DNA of 64,000 bases. Source: Lactuca virosa (taxonomy: Eukaryota; Streptophyta; Magnoliopsida; Asterales; Asteraceae). The position numbers and the translations under genes were made by a program. The stretch covers positions 171,757,929 to 171,821,928 of the forward strand of contig CAKMRJ010005634.1 in the NCBI GenBank assembly GCA_928212115.1. Reading direction: 5' to 3'. The notes under the pieces were generated by a model. The model saw only the letters and a program-made list of their open reading frames with translations, was not told where the DNA came from and searched no databases. Of this stretch, positions 34,185 to 47,202 are shown piece after piece (positions within the stretch are counted from its first letter, which is position 1; every line of letters begins with the position of its first letter).

Positions 34185-35492
34185 GAGTAAATTACATGAA
34201 TTGTCCCTAAAGTTTGGGGTAATCTGCGCGTTTGGTCCCTAAATCTTTTTCTTAACTCAGATAGTCCTTAAAATGTATTTTGTTGCGCGTTTGGTCCCTA
34301 CCAAACCTAAAAAGACTATATTGCTCTTATTTAATTTTTATTTTTATTTAATAATTACTTATTTATGATTTGTTTATTAAAACCTAATTTCAGATCAACA
34401 TAAATTAATGTTTCTTGGCCCTTAAAACCTACAACACACACAGATGCCGTCTCTTCCCCCATCTTCTTGTGTCTATGAGATATCTTTCTGGAGAAGATGA
34501 ATGTCGTTGAGAACAACTTGTTGGAGAAGATGAAGCCCTTGCTCGAAAGCCACTACAGTTCACTTGTTCCTACTTCTGGATCATCGGATCGAATATGAAG
34601 CCCTTGCTCAAACTATCCTCAAGAAAAAAAGTCACTCCTTGTCGAAGGCTTTTCAAGTGAAGATCGATGGTTTCAAAAGGTTTCTAGTGGCTATTCGAGT
34701 GTATATCGACGATATATGAAGGTTTCTGGTGACTATTCGAGTGTAGATCGATGGATTTAGAAGGTTTCCAGCTGCTTTTCGGGTGAAGATCGATGGTTTT
34801 CGACAGCTTTTAGAGTGCAAATCCACCACCCTAAAGACCCACACTTTAATCTTGGCATCTGTCTCTTTCATGTCACCTCTTTAACATCTCTTTCCTAATA
34901 ACAATTTCTCTTGCTGGAAAGCCTAACAACCTCTCATTCATCTACTCCTCTTCCTGTAAAACCCAAACCTCTAGCAAGCATCCGGTTTTTCCTCGCTGAA
35001 AATAATGTCACATATTATATTTCTGGGATTTTAGTATTAATTTTCAAGAATCAATCAATTTTACTTTTCATTTTTCAGAAATCGATCAATGTTGGTCTTT
35101 ATTTCGGTATCAATTTTGTTTGTATGTGTATTCTAATATGTTCTTTTGATTTGGAGGTTTGAATTTTACATGAGGCTTAAATTTTATGTTTGTAGAAACA
35201 TGTATCGATGGTGGTGATGAATTCGAGGGAAGGGTAAAAGGATCTTGAAGAATGATGGATAAGATGAAATTAAAAACAATGGTTCCCAATAAAATAAAAT
35301 AAAGTAATTTAAATAAATTAAAAAGATTAAAAAAATAAAAAGGATATTCATTAAGGGCAATATAGTCTTTTTATTTGTGTCAAGACCAATCGCGCAACAA
35401 AAATATGTTATAGAGACCATTCGAGTTAAAAAAAAATAAGGACCAAACACACAGATTAACTAAACCAAAGGGACCATCCGTGTAATTTATTC
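34185..35492. mobile_element. Element L: small non-autonomous Mutator-like element
   Basis: 1,308 bp with inverted ends of about 155 nt (34185-34340 and 35330-35492), sharing GATAAATTAC-like tips, TTTGGTCC blocks and AAAGACTATATTGC. Flanks are GAGTATTTA (34176-34184) and TAGTATTTA (35493-35501), a 9-bp duplication with one mismatch. The inside is richer in codon-like sequence than the ends (for example GAAGATGAAGCCCTTGCTC twice), so it may carry a captured gene fragment, but I recognise none. Confidence 0.75.
34652..34819. repeat. 42-nt tandem repeat, four units, inside L
   Basis: Units begin at 34652, 34694, 34736 and 34778, each with TTC(A/G)(A/G)GTG(A/T)A(G/T)ATCGA. The last is partial in its second half. 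Unit length is 42 nt, a multiple of three. The minus-strand frame (34653-34871) therefore repeats 14 residues around PSI(Y/F)TR.A. Whether it was ever coding is unknown. Confidence 0.8.
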
Positions 35493-35773
35493 TAGTATTT
35501 ATTATATTCTAGACTCTATAAATAGACTTTAAGAATGAAAATAGACTCGTGTTGCTAGAACTCAACTTTTACACTAAATTGTTCCAATCCTACATTAAAT
35601 CTAAAAATAAATATAATGTTGATTAACACTATAATACAAAATATTATGATATATTAGTCATTAACACAAACAAAAAGTTATATATGTATAATTATAGTCT
35701 TCTTTTAATAATCTTACTTCGGTTATTATATTTAATAATTTAAAATGCAATATATATAGAGAGAGAAAGAGAT
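35493..35773. other. Unassigned AT-rich DNA next to MITE M1
   Basis: No gene or repeat recognised. It ends in a short GAGAGAGAAAGAGA purine run before M1. Confidence 0.4.
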
Positions 35774-36084
35774 AGGATCGGGTGAAGACTCTTTTTTCGA
35801 TGAGAACTCGTGAGGACACCTTAAAAAAATTGGAAAAAAAAAATACAAATGATAAAATCGAGCATAGTACTATATCGGATAACAAAAAATTAAAAAAAAA
35901 GTGCATCATTAAAATTGAAGCATGGATCATTTTTATGATCCATGATTTAGTTTTAATGACCAAATTTTTTTTTCTCTCCGATATAGTACTATGCTCGATT
36001 TAATGAATTTTATTTTTTTTTTAATATTTTTTTTCAATTTTTGTAAGGTGTCCTCATGGAAAAAAGAGTCATCACCGAAACCGG

Positions 36085-36089
<5 letters not shown>
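35774..36089. mobile_element. MITE M1: palindromic element ending in (TA)n
   Basis: Nearly the whole segment is one imperfect palindrome. GGATCGGGTGAAGACTC faces GAGTCATCACCGAAACCGGACC, and ATCGAGCATAGTACTATATC faces its complement at 35978-36000. The centre is near 35937 (GGATCATTTTTATGATCC). Right side abuts an ~80-bp (TA)n tract (36090-36172). No coding frame that I trust. Superfamily not determined. Confidence 0.7.

Positions 36090-36172
<83 letters not shown>
36090..36172. repeat. (TA)n microsatellite between M1 and M2
   Basis: About 83 bp of uninterrupted TA. Predicted YI-repeat peptides in both strands here are artefacts. Confidence 0.95.
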
Positions 36173-36174
<2 letters not shown>

Positions 36175-36530
36175 TCCGGTAAGAAGGAAATTTTTGGTAA
36201 GAAGGTAAGAAGTTTTTTTCTATATATTTTTTTGACGAACAAAATAAATGAATCACTAAATGATTCATTTGTAAGATGATTCACAAGAAAAAATTCCCAA
36301 AAAAACATCTTTATGATTCATTTTTAAGTAAATTAAGAAAAAATTCACTTTTATGACAATTTTAATGAATAACAACAAAATCATTGTATAAATGAATTTT
36401 TGAGAATTTTTTCTTGTGAATCATCTTACAAATGAATCATCTAATGATTCATTTTGTTTGTTCGCGAAAAAAATATGTAGAAAAAAAATTTATTAACTTC
36501 CTACCAAAAATTTCCTTCTTATTTGATCTT

Positions 36531-36534
<4 letters not shown>
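36173..36534. mobile_element. MITE M2: second palindromic element between (TA)n tracts
   Basis: Arm 36173-36300 (AGAAGGAAATTTTTGGTA, ATGATTCATTTGTAAGATGA, TTCACAAGAAAAAATTC) is repeated inverted at about 36400-36530. It is bounded on both sides by (TA)n (36090-36172 and 36533-36586). Sequence is unrelated to M1, but the size, the palindromic form and the TA setting are alike. Confidence 0.75.
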
Positions 36535-36589
<55 letters not shown>

Positions 36590-36664
36590 TAATTTCTTTT
36601 TAATAATATGTTAAATGTAATTTTATTTTATTTAGTAAAATAATAGTTTCGTTAGTATGATAAC

Positions 36665-36706
<42 letters not shown>

Positions 36707-37157
36707 CAAATCTTTAATAAAATAAATTATTAAGTATTGTAATAAAAATATGTGGACAAGTTTTAAAAACCAATTAAATATAATAGTTTTTTTTTGGAAA
36801 ACTATAAAAGTATAAAAAAAAATATATATTTAAAATATTAATTTTTTTGTTAAATATAGTGTAATGGGTTGGCAAAGATTTAATGTTTACATTATATTTA
36901 TAACTTTAGTGTAAAAAATAGTGTTAAGGTTTGGAGATGGTATTATGTGGTGTTTGATTTTTCTTAAACGCTCTTATTGAGTTTTTTTATTCGTGGTCCA
37001 ACATATCGTTTTTACTGAAGACTATTTTGTTTTTAGAAAACCGTAGAGTGATAAACCTAAAATGGTATACATGTCATTTTCTTGTAGAATAAATGGAAAA
37101 AGTATTGCAAATATCGCAAACCTTCCAACCTTAAAAAGTGGTTATTTTTCACATTGT
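36535..37157. other. AT-rich DNA with further (TA)n, nothing recognised
   Basis: Contains (TA)n runs at about 36535-36586 and 36670-36702. No gene. ATTGT (37153-37157) directly precedes the H LTR. Confidence 0.4.
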
Positions 37158-37489
37158 TGTTGGGTTTTATTAGCATCAATACACTTTCTAAAGACAGCAG
37201 AAACAATCATAGATTTACTTAAGTGTACATGCAAACTAAGATCTATGTTTTACTAGTTATAGCAACAAACTTTTAAAAATACAATAATAAAAATACTAAC
37301 CTCTTGGTTCTTTGCTTGTGACATTGTGAATGACGGTGATTGCAATGGATGAACGATCCAAAGTAGAATCTGTCTAATGTAACCATACCCACAAACACCA
37401 AAAGTAAAAAAGAACCCTAGTTTAGGGTTCATTCAAAATTCACTAACCTTGGTTTAGGGTTTATGAATTTCGTACATGATCAGAGAGAG

Positions 37490-37531
<42 letters not shown>

Positions 37532-37947
37532 ATGGACGGATATATGAGGAAAAAACCAACACTAGAGTTTGACCCCTAACAATCTATTTATAGGTTGCAG
37601 ATAAATCTTTGATAGATTCAAACTCTTCAGTTTAATCCTTATCTGATTTAAACTTACTTTATCCCTATTAGGGATACTCCCAAAACCATCCCTTATGTGC
37701 TTTCTAGGAGCTTTCGAAATATTCTATTTAATAACCATGATTTAATTAATATTCGAGCTCTTTAATTAATTAAAACAGTTTAATTAATTATAAAATAATT
37801 TCCAATTAATTTATTAATTACTTAATAAATTAATAATTTATTTTTCTCCATTTCCTTAATGTTATTTGGGTCAGGAGGCCAACTCAAAAGGACCCTGGTG
37901 TTTATTATTACCAAAACAGTTAATGACCTTGGACACTATTTCCAATA
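37158..37947 (-). repeat. Element H 3' LTR
   Basis: About 790 bp. The element strand reads TATTGGAAATAGTGTCC to AAAACCCAACA, so the first dinucleotide is TA instead of TG, probably by mutation. TATAAATA on the minus strand lies near 37585-37592. An (AG)n microsatellite at about 37493-37529 falls just downstream of it in the presumed 5' untranslated R/U5 part. Confidence 0.8.
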
Positions 37948-38826
37948 GACTCCCACTTAGACAAATCGTTAACTTTCATAATCTTAATATTTCACTAACA
38001 ATAAACAAAGAGCAGTCATCCAATGCAACTGCCAAATTATAATCAAGGTTAAAATTTAGTCCTTACACAAATGATCAACTATTCCTTTATTCTATATATC
38101 TCTATGAACACGAGACATGGATAATGGTTAATCTCAATGCTCAACATTATGTTTCTCGATTAACGATTTCTGACAATCACATCTGACTTCTAAATTGAAC
38201 ACGTCAAGTTAGTTAACGCTCGACTAAGCACTTTAGATGTCAGCACCAAATCATCGAAGGGCCCAAAAAATATCACTTCCCAGTTACAAGATGGAACAAA
38301 TAAGCTTTAACTACATAGTTTTTGTCTACTATTTATGACTACCAGTAACAGATAGTGTTAGAGCAGAACAATGCACAATAGATTTTGCAAACAAAACCCC
38401 ATATGTATATTGGTTTGAATAATAAAATATATTGTCATCTTAGAATTAATAGTGACTAGATCCATGAAGTAATCTCTACATGTGGGTTATTCCAGTACTT
38501 AATATCTCTATTATTCAAGTACTCGTGAGTGTTAGCTCTATCTCAATTGAAATGTCCAATATTTGTGGTCAATCAAGTAATACTCATGAAAATCTTAAAT
38601 CACGCACTCACTTCCCAGAGTGTGACTGATTGTGGAGGTTTGAATATAATTCAACATTCTCGAAGTGGGTTCAAAACATGTAAAAATAAAATACAGTATT
38701 TGAATTAACACAACTTTCATAGCAAAGAAAAGCTATTTATTGAGTCTCAGTGAAATAAACATCAAAACGGTTACATTTCATACTGTTAAAATGTTTCAAA
38801 ATAAGTCAAACTAAACGAATAAACTA

Positions 38827-41800
38827 TTACATTATATCATTATCCAATCTCATGCCAATGGTCCTCACATGGCCATCATGTTTCTCTCTTAACAACGGGT
38901 TTGTGAAAGGGTCACTAAGATTCTCCTTGGACGATACTTTGTTCATGAGGATCTCCTTATCTTCTACTCTATGTCGTATATAGTGGTATTTTCTGAGTAT
39001 GTGTCTTGAATTACCATGGTTCTTAGGTTCTTTAATCAACATGACTACACCTTCATTATCACAAAAAATATTCATTAGTCTTTGACACTTGGTATAACTT
39101 CAAAATAACTGATGAAGTTCTTTAACCATGTAGCTTCCTTTGTTGCTTTACTAGCTGAAATATACTCTGACCCACACATTGATTTTTCCACTGACTTCTC
39201 CTTGGAACTTTTTCACGTTTCCGGTCCTGTATTTAGCATGAACACCCAACCTGACTGCGAACACGAGTTGTCCCTATCAGTATGGAAACTTACATATGTA
39301 TAACATGTGACTTGTAACTCTTCTCTACCTCCATATATTAAGAACATATCATTTATTCTCTTCAGATACTTAAGGATATTCTTTACGGCTGTCCAATGAC
39401 TATCTCCAGGATTGTCTTCATATCGACTCACCGTGCTCAGAGCATATGATATATCATGTCTAATACACATCATGACATACATGATCGATCTAATAATAGA
39501 AGTATATAGGTCTCGACACATTCTTTCCAGTTCTTGCTTAGTTCTGGGTGATTGATCCTTACTTAATATTATGTCATGTTTCATGGGTAGATACCCTTTC
39601 TTTGAATATTGCATTTTGAATATTTTCAAAACTTTATCTAAGTACGTACTCTGACTTAGTCTAATTAAACATTTTGATCTGACTCTACAGATCCTTATGC
39701 CCAATATATAAGTTGCATTTCCTTGGTCCTTCATACTGAAACACTTCCTAAGGCAAGGCTTCACACTTTACAACATTGGGATATTATTTCCTATATGGAG
39801 TATGTCATCAACATACAACACTATAAAGACTACATTACTCCCACTGGCTTTAACATATACACAATACTAATCCTCACTTCTAGAAAACCCAAATTCCTTG
39901 ACCTTTTCATGAAAGAAAATATTCCAACTTCATGATGCTTGTTTGAGCCCATAAATGGACCTCTCAAGCTTACACACTATATTAGGATATTTTGGATCAA
40001 TGAAGCCTTCGTGTTGTGTCATGTAGACATCCTCTGTCAATTTCCCATTAAGGAATGCAGTCTTCACATCTTTTTTCCATATTTCATAATCATAGAAAGT
40101 AGCTATGGCAAGTAATATTATGATAGATTTAATCTTGGCTATTGGAGAGAAGATTTCCTCATAGTTAACTCCTATAGTTTAAGTGTAACCATTTGCAACC
40201 AGCCAGGCTTTGAATTTATGACCATTCCCATCCGGTCTATATTATTCGTGAAGATCCACTTGTACCTAACGGTTTTAATATCAGGTGTAGGGTTAACCAA
40301 ATTCCAAACTTGGTTAGGATACATGGATTGAATTTCACTTTCCATACTCTCATTCCGTTTAATAGCTTTGGTGTTTTCCATCGCTTCCTTATAGTTGGAA
40401 GGCTCATCCATGCTAACCAATGTACGATAACTGATTATTAAATTTCCTCCTGATTCAATATGGAACCCATAAAAATATGGAGAAAGACAAACTCTATTAG
40501 ATCTAGCAAAGGAGTTGGAACTATGTCAGTTTGTTCAACAAGTTGATTAACCTCAAGTTGAGTTCCAGTTTCAACTGCATGTCTTTCTTCATTTGACTCT
40601 CACAATTCTTCATGATCTATTGAACTCCCACTAGTCTCTTTGGATATAAGATCCCTCTCTAGGAAGAAGCCCCTTCAATACATAAACACTTTTTTCTCAG
40701 AAGGATTATAAAACAATTATCCAAAAGAATTTTGTAGATAGCCCACAAAGAAACACTTTTCCGATCTAGGTTTTACTTTATCTTTAGCCTCGCGACGAAC
40801 AAAAACTTTGCAACCCCCGACTTTTAAATGTGTAATACTGGGAGGTTTCTCATTCGACATTTCGTAAGGTGCCTTAGCTACCTTCTTAGTTGGTAGGATG
40901 TTGAATATATTAGTGGTTGTCTCTAGGGCGTAACCCCATAAACTTATTGGAAATGTAGCTCGAGTAACCATAGATCAAACCATATCAAGTAGAATTTGAT
41001 TTCTTCTCTCGGCAACAAAATTTAGTTGTGGTTTTTTGGGAGGAGAAAATTGTGAGACAATTCCATAATCCTTTAGATGATCGATAATTTCAAGACACAA
41101 GTATTCCCCACCCTTATCGGACCAAAGCATGTTGATCTTTTTGCCCAGTTGGTTTTCAACTTCCTTTTAGAAATCCTTGAACACTTCAAAAGTTTCTGAC
41201 TTACGCTTCATTAAGTAGATATAGCCATATCTATTAAAATCATCAATAAAAGTCACAAAGTAACATTGACCATTCCTTGTGGCGGATTTGAACGATCAAT
41301 ACACATCGCTATGGATTAAGTCCAACAAATCCTTGCCTCATTCACAATTTCCTGTGAAAGGTGCTTTTGTCATTTTGTCAAGTAAACAAAACTCACATAC
41401 ATCATCAACTCTAAGTCAAATGATTCCAAGATCCCATCCATTTGGAGTTTAATGATGCGTTTCTTGTTTATATGCCCAAATACGACAATGACACAAGCAT
41501 GATTAATCCAATAAATTATTAGAAGAAACCATATTTAACATTATATTATTAGAGTTTCCTACACAAACAAAATTTTCATACAAACCATTGCAAGGACTAT
41601 CTTTGAAAATAAAAGAACCATTTTTATAAACTAAGATGTCACCTTTATTATTATCAAATGAAAACCGAAAACCATCCTTGTATAATGCGTAAAATGAAAT
41701 AATATTTATTGTCATATTTGGAAAGTAACAACAATTAAAAAAAACTAAAAGAAACACCATTATCCATCACGAGCTTGTATTCCCCAATCCTTTCAATAAG

Positions 41801-41945
41801 AGAAGTTCATCTGTTTCACATGATCAAGTTTAGTTCCTCATGCTCCAGTCTTCTACTTTCCTTTACTTCTTGTAAATCCGATAAAATCTGAGTACCATAT
41901 CCAGTATCAAGAAAGCAAGAATTAGAAGTTGAGATACTATGGAGT
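38827..41945 (-). pseudogene. Element H pol relic
   Basis: In element order: protease (FLDTGYGTQI, 41945-41830), pre-integrase (FRFSFDNNKGD, 41760-41500), integrase C-terminus (LWGYALETTTNIFNILPTKK, 40971-40717), RT start (EPSNYKEAM, QSMYPNQVWNLV, 40420-40172), RT catalytic YVDD at 39804-39815, RT thumb/connection (39764-39213) and RNase H (39213-38827, ending near IFCDNEGVVMLIKEPKNHG). Frames are broken many times. It is more decayed than C. Confidence 0.82.
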
Positions 41946-43496
41946 TCAATCATAAAAATACTTGAGGCTCCAATACACAGAAAATATGAAAAGGTGGAAG
42001 AAAAAGAGCCTCCCAAGCAACCCAAGCTAGTTCTAAAAGAGTACAAGTCAGTGCCACCATTCCTATCGTGAATGAGAAGCACGAAGCGCGAGAGAGAGGA
42101 CGAGGATATCATGGACACCTTTCAAAAGGTGGAGGTAAATATTCCTCTTTTAGATATAATTAAACAAATTCCTCGTCACACCAAGTTTCTGAAAGAACTG
42201 TGCATTTCTAAGAAAAAAGGAAAATTAACAAAACCATAAAATTCGGCGAGAATATTTTTTCCATTTCGCAAAAAGATTTGCCCTCAAGTTCAAGGATCTA
42301 GGAATTTTCTCGATTCCATGTAAATCGGGAAACCTTAATTTTTCAAATGTCATGCTTGATTTAGGTGCATCAGTCAATGTCCTCCCACTATCAGTTTTCG
42401 AAAAATTAAAAGTGGGATCTTTACAAGAGACCGGGCCACTCATTTAGTTGGAATATCACTCGACAGTACACCCAAAAGGTCTATTGGAGGATGTTCTCGT
42501 CCAAGTGAATGAGCTAATTTTTCCCGTGGATTTTTACATTTTGGACATGGTCAATTTAGACATATCAGATAAAAATCAATTATTTTCGGAAAACCCTTTT
42601 TCAAAACTACTAAAACCTAAATTGATGTTTTTGTTGGCACACTTTCAATGAAATTTTATGGGGATATGGTGAACTTTAATATTAATGATGCTGGTATTTC
42701 TCTTTTTATTTCTGATAACGTTTCTGTTAATTTTCCGGTTACCAGTAGTCCTGTACCTGAGGACTGCTATGAGTTTTCTAATGCTTCTGTACAATAAATA
42801 TTTGTAGAAAAAAAATTATTTGATGATGCATTAAAAGAGCTGAAACTAAATAAGCTTGGGGAGGTGGAAGTAAATATGATTTCTGCTGAAGATGTTGATA
42901 TGAAGTTGACAGAAGCAGATAAACCTGGGGAAGAGAAGGTGAAGCTGATTTCTGCTAAAGAAAAATCAGAGAAAAAACTGAAAAAAAAAAGTTTTTGGAA
43001 AAAGAAAAGGAGATGGTGAATGCTGAGAAAAATCTGAAAAGAAGAAAACATGAAAAGAAGAAGGAGACTTCTAAAAAGAAGACAAGAAAACGCAGAAGAC
43101 TCAAAAATATGGAAAACGAGTATGCTGATAAAAATCTGAAGTCTTTCCAGTTTGATGTATAACCATCATATCCACCAATTATGCGATATCTAGAGGGATC
43201 TGGAGTGAGGAAGAAGATAAGGGAACTACAGAGAAGTCCCAACCACACTAGTTGAAAACCTGGTTGGACAAAGTCGAGCCAACGACTTTAAAAAAAGGGC
43301 GGCTTTCCGGGAGGCAACCCACGTAGTTTTAGTTTATTTTTCTGCTGTCAATAAAGAGAAGGTCGTAGTGCCAAGCAATCTTGGGGAAATCAGAGGATCT
43401 TTACAGTTGCTGAAATTAAGATTTATCACCAACATATTCGTCAGAAATCAGAATTTCCTGCAAACTTATCAGGTACATTCTTTCCTAGCTACAACC
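41946..43496 (+). pseudogene. Element G2, left part: second Athila-like gag-protease fragment
   Basis: Homologous to G from about 26150 to 27590. It includes TKREREDEDIMDTFQKVEV, the protease region in broken frames (STVHPKGLLEDVLVQVNEL at 42455), then NKLGEVEVNMISAEDVDMK and further charged repeats, and the post-pol tail (GGGAGGCAACCCACG near 43310). As in G, RT, RNase H and integrase are missing between protease and tail. It is cut on the left by H and on the right by solo LTR I. Confidence 0.72.
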
Positions 43497-43566
43497 TGTC
43501 ACACCCCCGACCGAGGCGGCGAAACATGTCGGGCCGTGCGACTAAGTTCATGGATCACAAGTAAAC

Positions 43567-43625
<59 letters not shown>

Positions 43626-44035
43626 CAAGTACAACAATAAAAAGATAGCATTTGTATTCAATCTTTAAGTTTGAATACATGGTTCTTATAAATAATAATA
43701 GTAATACATGAATTGTCTTAACAGGTAGGCAGACATAACAAAAGCTAGTAAACTATACTTCCTGAAATCCATGAGTATTCGTCGTCTAAATACTTGAGTT
43801 ATTAATTCCCTGAGCATACATAAAATTTTGAGGGTCAACATAAAGTTGGTGAGGGTCACAGGTTTTCTGCCAACAACAATATGATACTTTTAAAAAGTCT
43901 AAAAAGTATTTTCTTTGTAAGTATAACCATACTTAAAACAATGTTTGTAAATAAGCTTTGAAAACCAAAATGTATCTTTGCATAAGTAAATCCATACTTA
44001 AAATAGTTTTGAAAACAACCAAGACTATGGTTTGT

Positions 44036-44070
<35 letters not shown>

Positions 44071-46775
44071 AGTTAATGTTTATAGTGAGTCATATAACCG
44101 AACTATGTGACTGTATGTACCCCCTACATCGCTTCATTATACGTTGTAGTAATGATAGTAGACTCTTATCACCCGCTTCGATTGATCGGACGAGGTTGTA
44201 GCTAGCAACCGCAGGTGGGGATGTCAACCTCGTACAGCTCTATACATATGTATCTCGCTCCGAAGATTAACGATTATAGTAGTGTGGGAATGCTAAGTGT
44301 TTAGACTTAGATAATGAATATAGTCTTATTAAAAAGCCCTTAACTAAGGTAGGTAAAAGCACTCAGCCCTAACTTATAAGTGGATAAGTTATTAGGCATA
44401 ATGAATTTGTACAGAGTTTATAGAAGCCAAGCATAACTGGTATGCATGTATAGTATAAGGCACTAGATTTTATAACTAGGTATGTTTCTTGTATAAACTT
44501 TGTAGTAAAAAGGCATATGTTATTTTAATAGTTGTATTATTCTAACAACATAACATATTAAAGTATTGAAATTTATAACTAGTTTATGTACTTCTAAAAT
44601 ATAAGTGTCAAACCAATGTTTCATAAACTAGTATAGTTTTTACATAAAATAATAATATTTTATGTGTATTTTTTGTATAAGTTAATACCATTTAGAACAT
44701 GTATTCTCCCCCAAAACATATAAAAATATAAGAGGGGTCATAACACTCACCTTAAAGTGTAGTTGTCGGGTCGTTTCGAGTATTTGATGCGACGAATCGA
44801 GATGTGTTGCCTTGAACATGAACCTCCGAGATTAATTTACTTTCCTAGGAATATTTTTAATATAAATTAATATGTGGAGGGTTGTTTGGTAATTTAAGCA
44901 AAACATAGGGCTCATTTATTAATTTAAATAAATTAAATGGGACCAAGTTTGTTAACTATTTCCAAGTGAGGGGTTATTTTAAATATTTAAAATAAAGGTT
45001 TATATGTTTAGGACTTATTTTGTAAATAAATTTCTAAGACGGGTATAATTTAAATAAATGAAATGAGGGTTTAAATGGTTAGAACCTATGTTGAAGGAAG
45101 TTTTTGAGGTAGGGGTGAGCTTTAAACATTTTTAATTGAAGTTTGATGGTTTTGGACTTGATTTGTAATAAAAATTTCAAGCTGGGGTAGGATTTGAACA
45201 TATTACAACCAAGTTTGGAACATGAGGTGATAACCACCTGTTCGTTGTTCATGCACAACTTCGAAGAAAAAAACATAAACGAGTTTATAGCCGATGATTT
45301 ACGATCGATGGACACGCAAAAAAATGGTGATGGTGGTGATTGCTTACGATGGTTGTTCAGCAGGGCAAGAGGTGGTGGTGGCTGGTGATTCCTTTGTCGG
45401 CAGAAGGTGGCATTGGGGTGGCGAGAGGATTCTGAATGCCTCTTGTTGCCTCCTTCTTCTTCGCCTTGTGGCAGTTAGCGAACGGGGAGAGGAGGAGATG
45501 GTGGGGGAAGTCTTCCAAGGCAGCAAAACAACAGCAGCTCCGCCGGAGGTGGGGTTTTTGTTCGATGGTGGCAGTGGGGCGGCTAGTGGCGGCAAGAGGG
45601 TGGAAACAAGGTTGATGCCCTATTTTTCTTGCTTCTTCTTAGCAGAAATCGATGAGGGGAAGAGAAGGGATGGTGGAGAGTTGATGATGGTGGTCAAGGG
45701 GGTGTTTTTGGGTATGATTTTTGATGGTATACGGGTGGGGAAGTAGTGGTTCTATGGTGGTGTGTGGTGGAGTTTTAAGAACTAATATAGATAGAGACTT
45801 AGAGATTGACAGAGAGAGGTGATTGCTAAGATTTTTGAGGAATGAAGGTGCCTCATACCTTCTATTTATAGCTAGGGATGGACACACACCCATTTGGAAG
45901 CCATATCTCTAACACCCATGCTTTGTACTCTTTGGTAAAGAGTGTACATAACCTAAGATGGGTGGAGGGAAAGAAAACATGGGGAAAGAGGAGACAGGCC
46001 AAGAAAAATCAGATTTTTGAGCCTCATGGGTCTTGGTGGGTCCCACAAAGGTGTCACAACACCCTCTTAAATTGCCCAAAACATTCTTATTTTGGTGTAT
46101 CGAGATCCCGATGTCGAGAAATTTTTCTGAAAGTGCCGTTAGATAGAGCCAGCTTCAAGGATTCCAAAAACCCAAACATATTAATTTTTCGATTTATGGA
46201 ACTCCATGAGATCGCATTTAACGTTTCGCGTCTAAATGACTTGTATCGCTCAATTTTTCGACTTCTACAAATATTTTCGCTAAATCTATTTTGAGTAAGA
46301 AATTAAATATTAGACCATAGCCTAAGTCCAAAAACGCTCTCAGAATTTCCATCGGAGGTGTGTAAGTGCCTCAACTGATCGATTCATCTTTATCAGTTTA
46401 AAAAAGTTAGTGTTTTACTGTTTGTTTTTCTTATAATTATCTTATCTTTTGCATACGAACTCCGTTTTGGACGTTCTTTATATTTTCGGAAACAGGGGAA
46501 CATATACTATGATATTATATTGTTTTCCGCGCTAATAACTGCTTAATACGAATTTCAAGTTTTTCAAACATATTAACTAGGGTTGCAGTTTGAGTTGTTT
46601 GATTCGTTTGCCAGTTTACTAATTTGGAAGTAATATATCATATGTATCTTATAATATTTGAAATGAAACCATTTATTTTACATTAGATACACTAAAACTC
46701 AATGAGTTAAATTACAAAAAGATTTACAGTGAATTAACAATTCACCGTCTTTGACTTAAATTCTGAGCTGTCACA
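43497..46775 (-). repeat. Solo LTR I of a long-LTR (Tekay-like) Ty3/gypsy element
   Basis: 3,279 bp from TGTCACACCCCC to GCTGTCACA with a perfect 5-bp duplication CAACC (43492-43496 and 46776-46780) inside G2. TG..CA ends and no internal coding region indicate a solo LTR. A TATA box on the minus strand (TATAAATAGA, 45861-45870) suggests minus orientation. The superfamily guess (Tekay/Del chromovirus) rests on the length and on TACGAACTCCGTTTTGGACG, shared with J. Contains (TA)n 43571-43622 and (GA)n about 44037-44066. Predicted frames at 45294-45746 are G-rich noise. Confidence 0.75.
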
Positions 46776-46931
46776 CAACCCTTTGCTTTTTATATGCTTT
46801 ATTGAGTTGTATATTCCTCTCTGAGCATTGAAGACAATGCATCATTTTAAGCATGATGATGGGGTTAGTGTGCAAATTTTCATTTTTTGGTTAGAAAATT
46901 TGAATTTTTCAGTAAAAAAATTCAAAAAATC

Positions 46932-46984
<53 letters not shown>

Positions 46985-47068
46985 TGTTTATGTCTTTATT
47001 TTTCTGCACTATTGAAGAAAGAAAAAACCAAATAGATTTTATTTTTAGTTGTTAGCTTTACTTTCTGC

Positions 47069-47138
<70 letters not shown>

Positions 47139-47200
47139 GAGCTGAAGTTTCCTAGTTTTATGTGGGATAATTTGATCATATAATATATTAACAAATCATT
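46776..47200 (+). pseudogene. Element G2, right part, with (TA)n tracts
   Basis: Begins with the second CAACC. It resumes G-like DNA (CTTTGCTTTTTATATGCTTT, CTCTGAGCATTGAAGACAAT). (TA)n runs lie at about 46936-46981 and 47071-47134. No coding frame. Confidence 0.65.
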
Positions 47201-47202
47201 TC

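Larger units (their letters stand above)
37158..41945 (-). mobile_element. Element H: 5'-truncated Angela-like copia
   Basis: Minus-strand element with 3' LTR (37158-37947), polypurine tract (GACTCCCACTTAGAC on plus, 37948-37962), 3' untranslated region and pol. It ends abruptly in the protease at about 41945, where Athila-like fragment G2 begins. Gag, leader and 5' LTR are missing. The LTR belongs to a different family from A-D. Confidence 0.8.

Noticed and set aside
35933..36308. Tyrosine/isoleucine repeat proteins on both strands
   Set aside because: They are translations of (TA)n microsatellite DNA; the same holds for frames near 7576, 43368, 46828 and 61383.
45294..45746. A 150-residue frame in solo LTR I
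   Set aside because: Glycine/valine-rich translation of a G-rich LTR segment, with an equally long frame on the other strand. No family features.
43497..46775. TGTCACAC at the start and TGTCACA at the end as terminal repeats of a DNA transposon
   Set aside because: They are direct, not inverted, and the TG..CA ends with a 5-bp duplication fit an LTR better.
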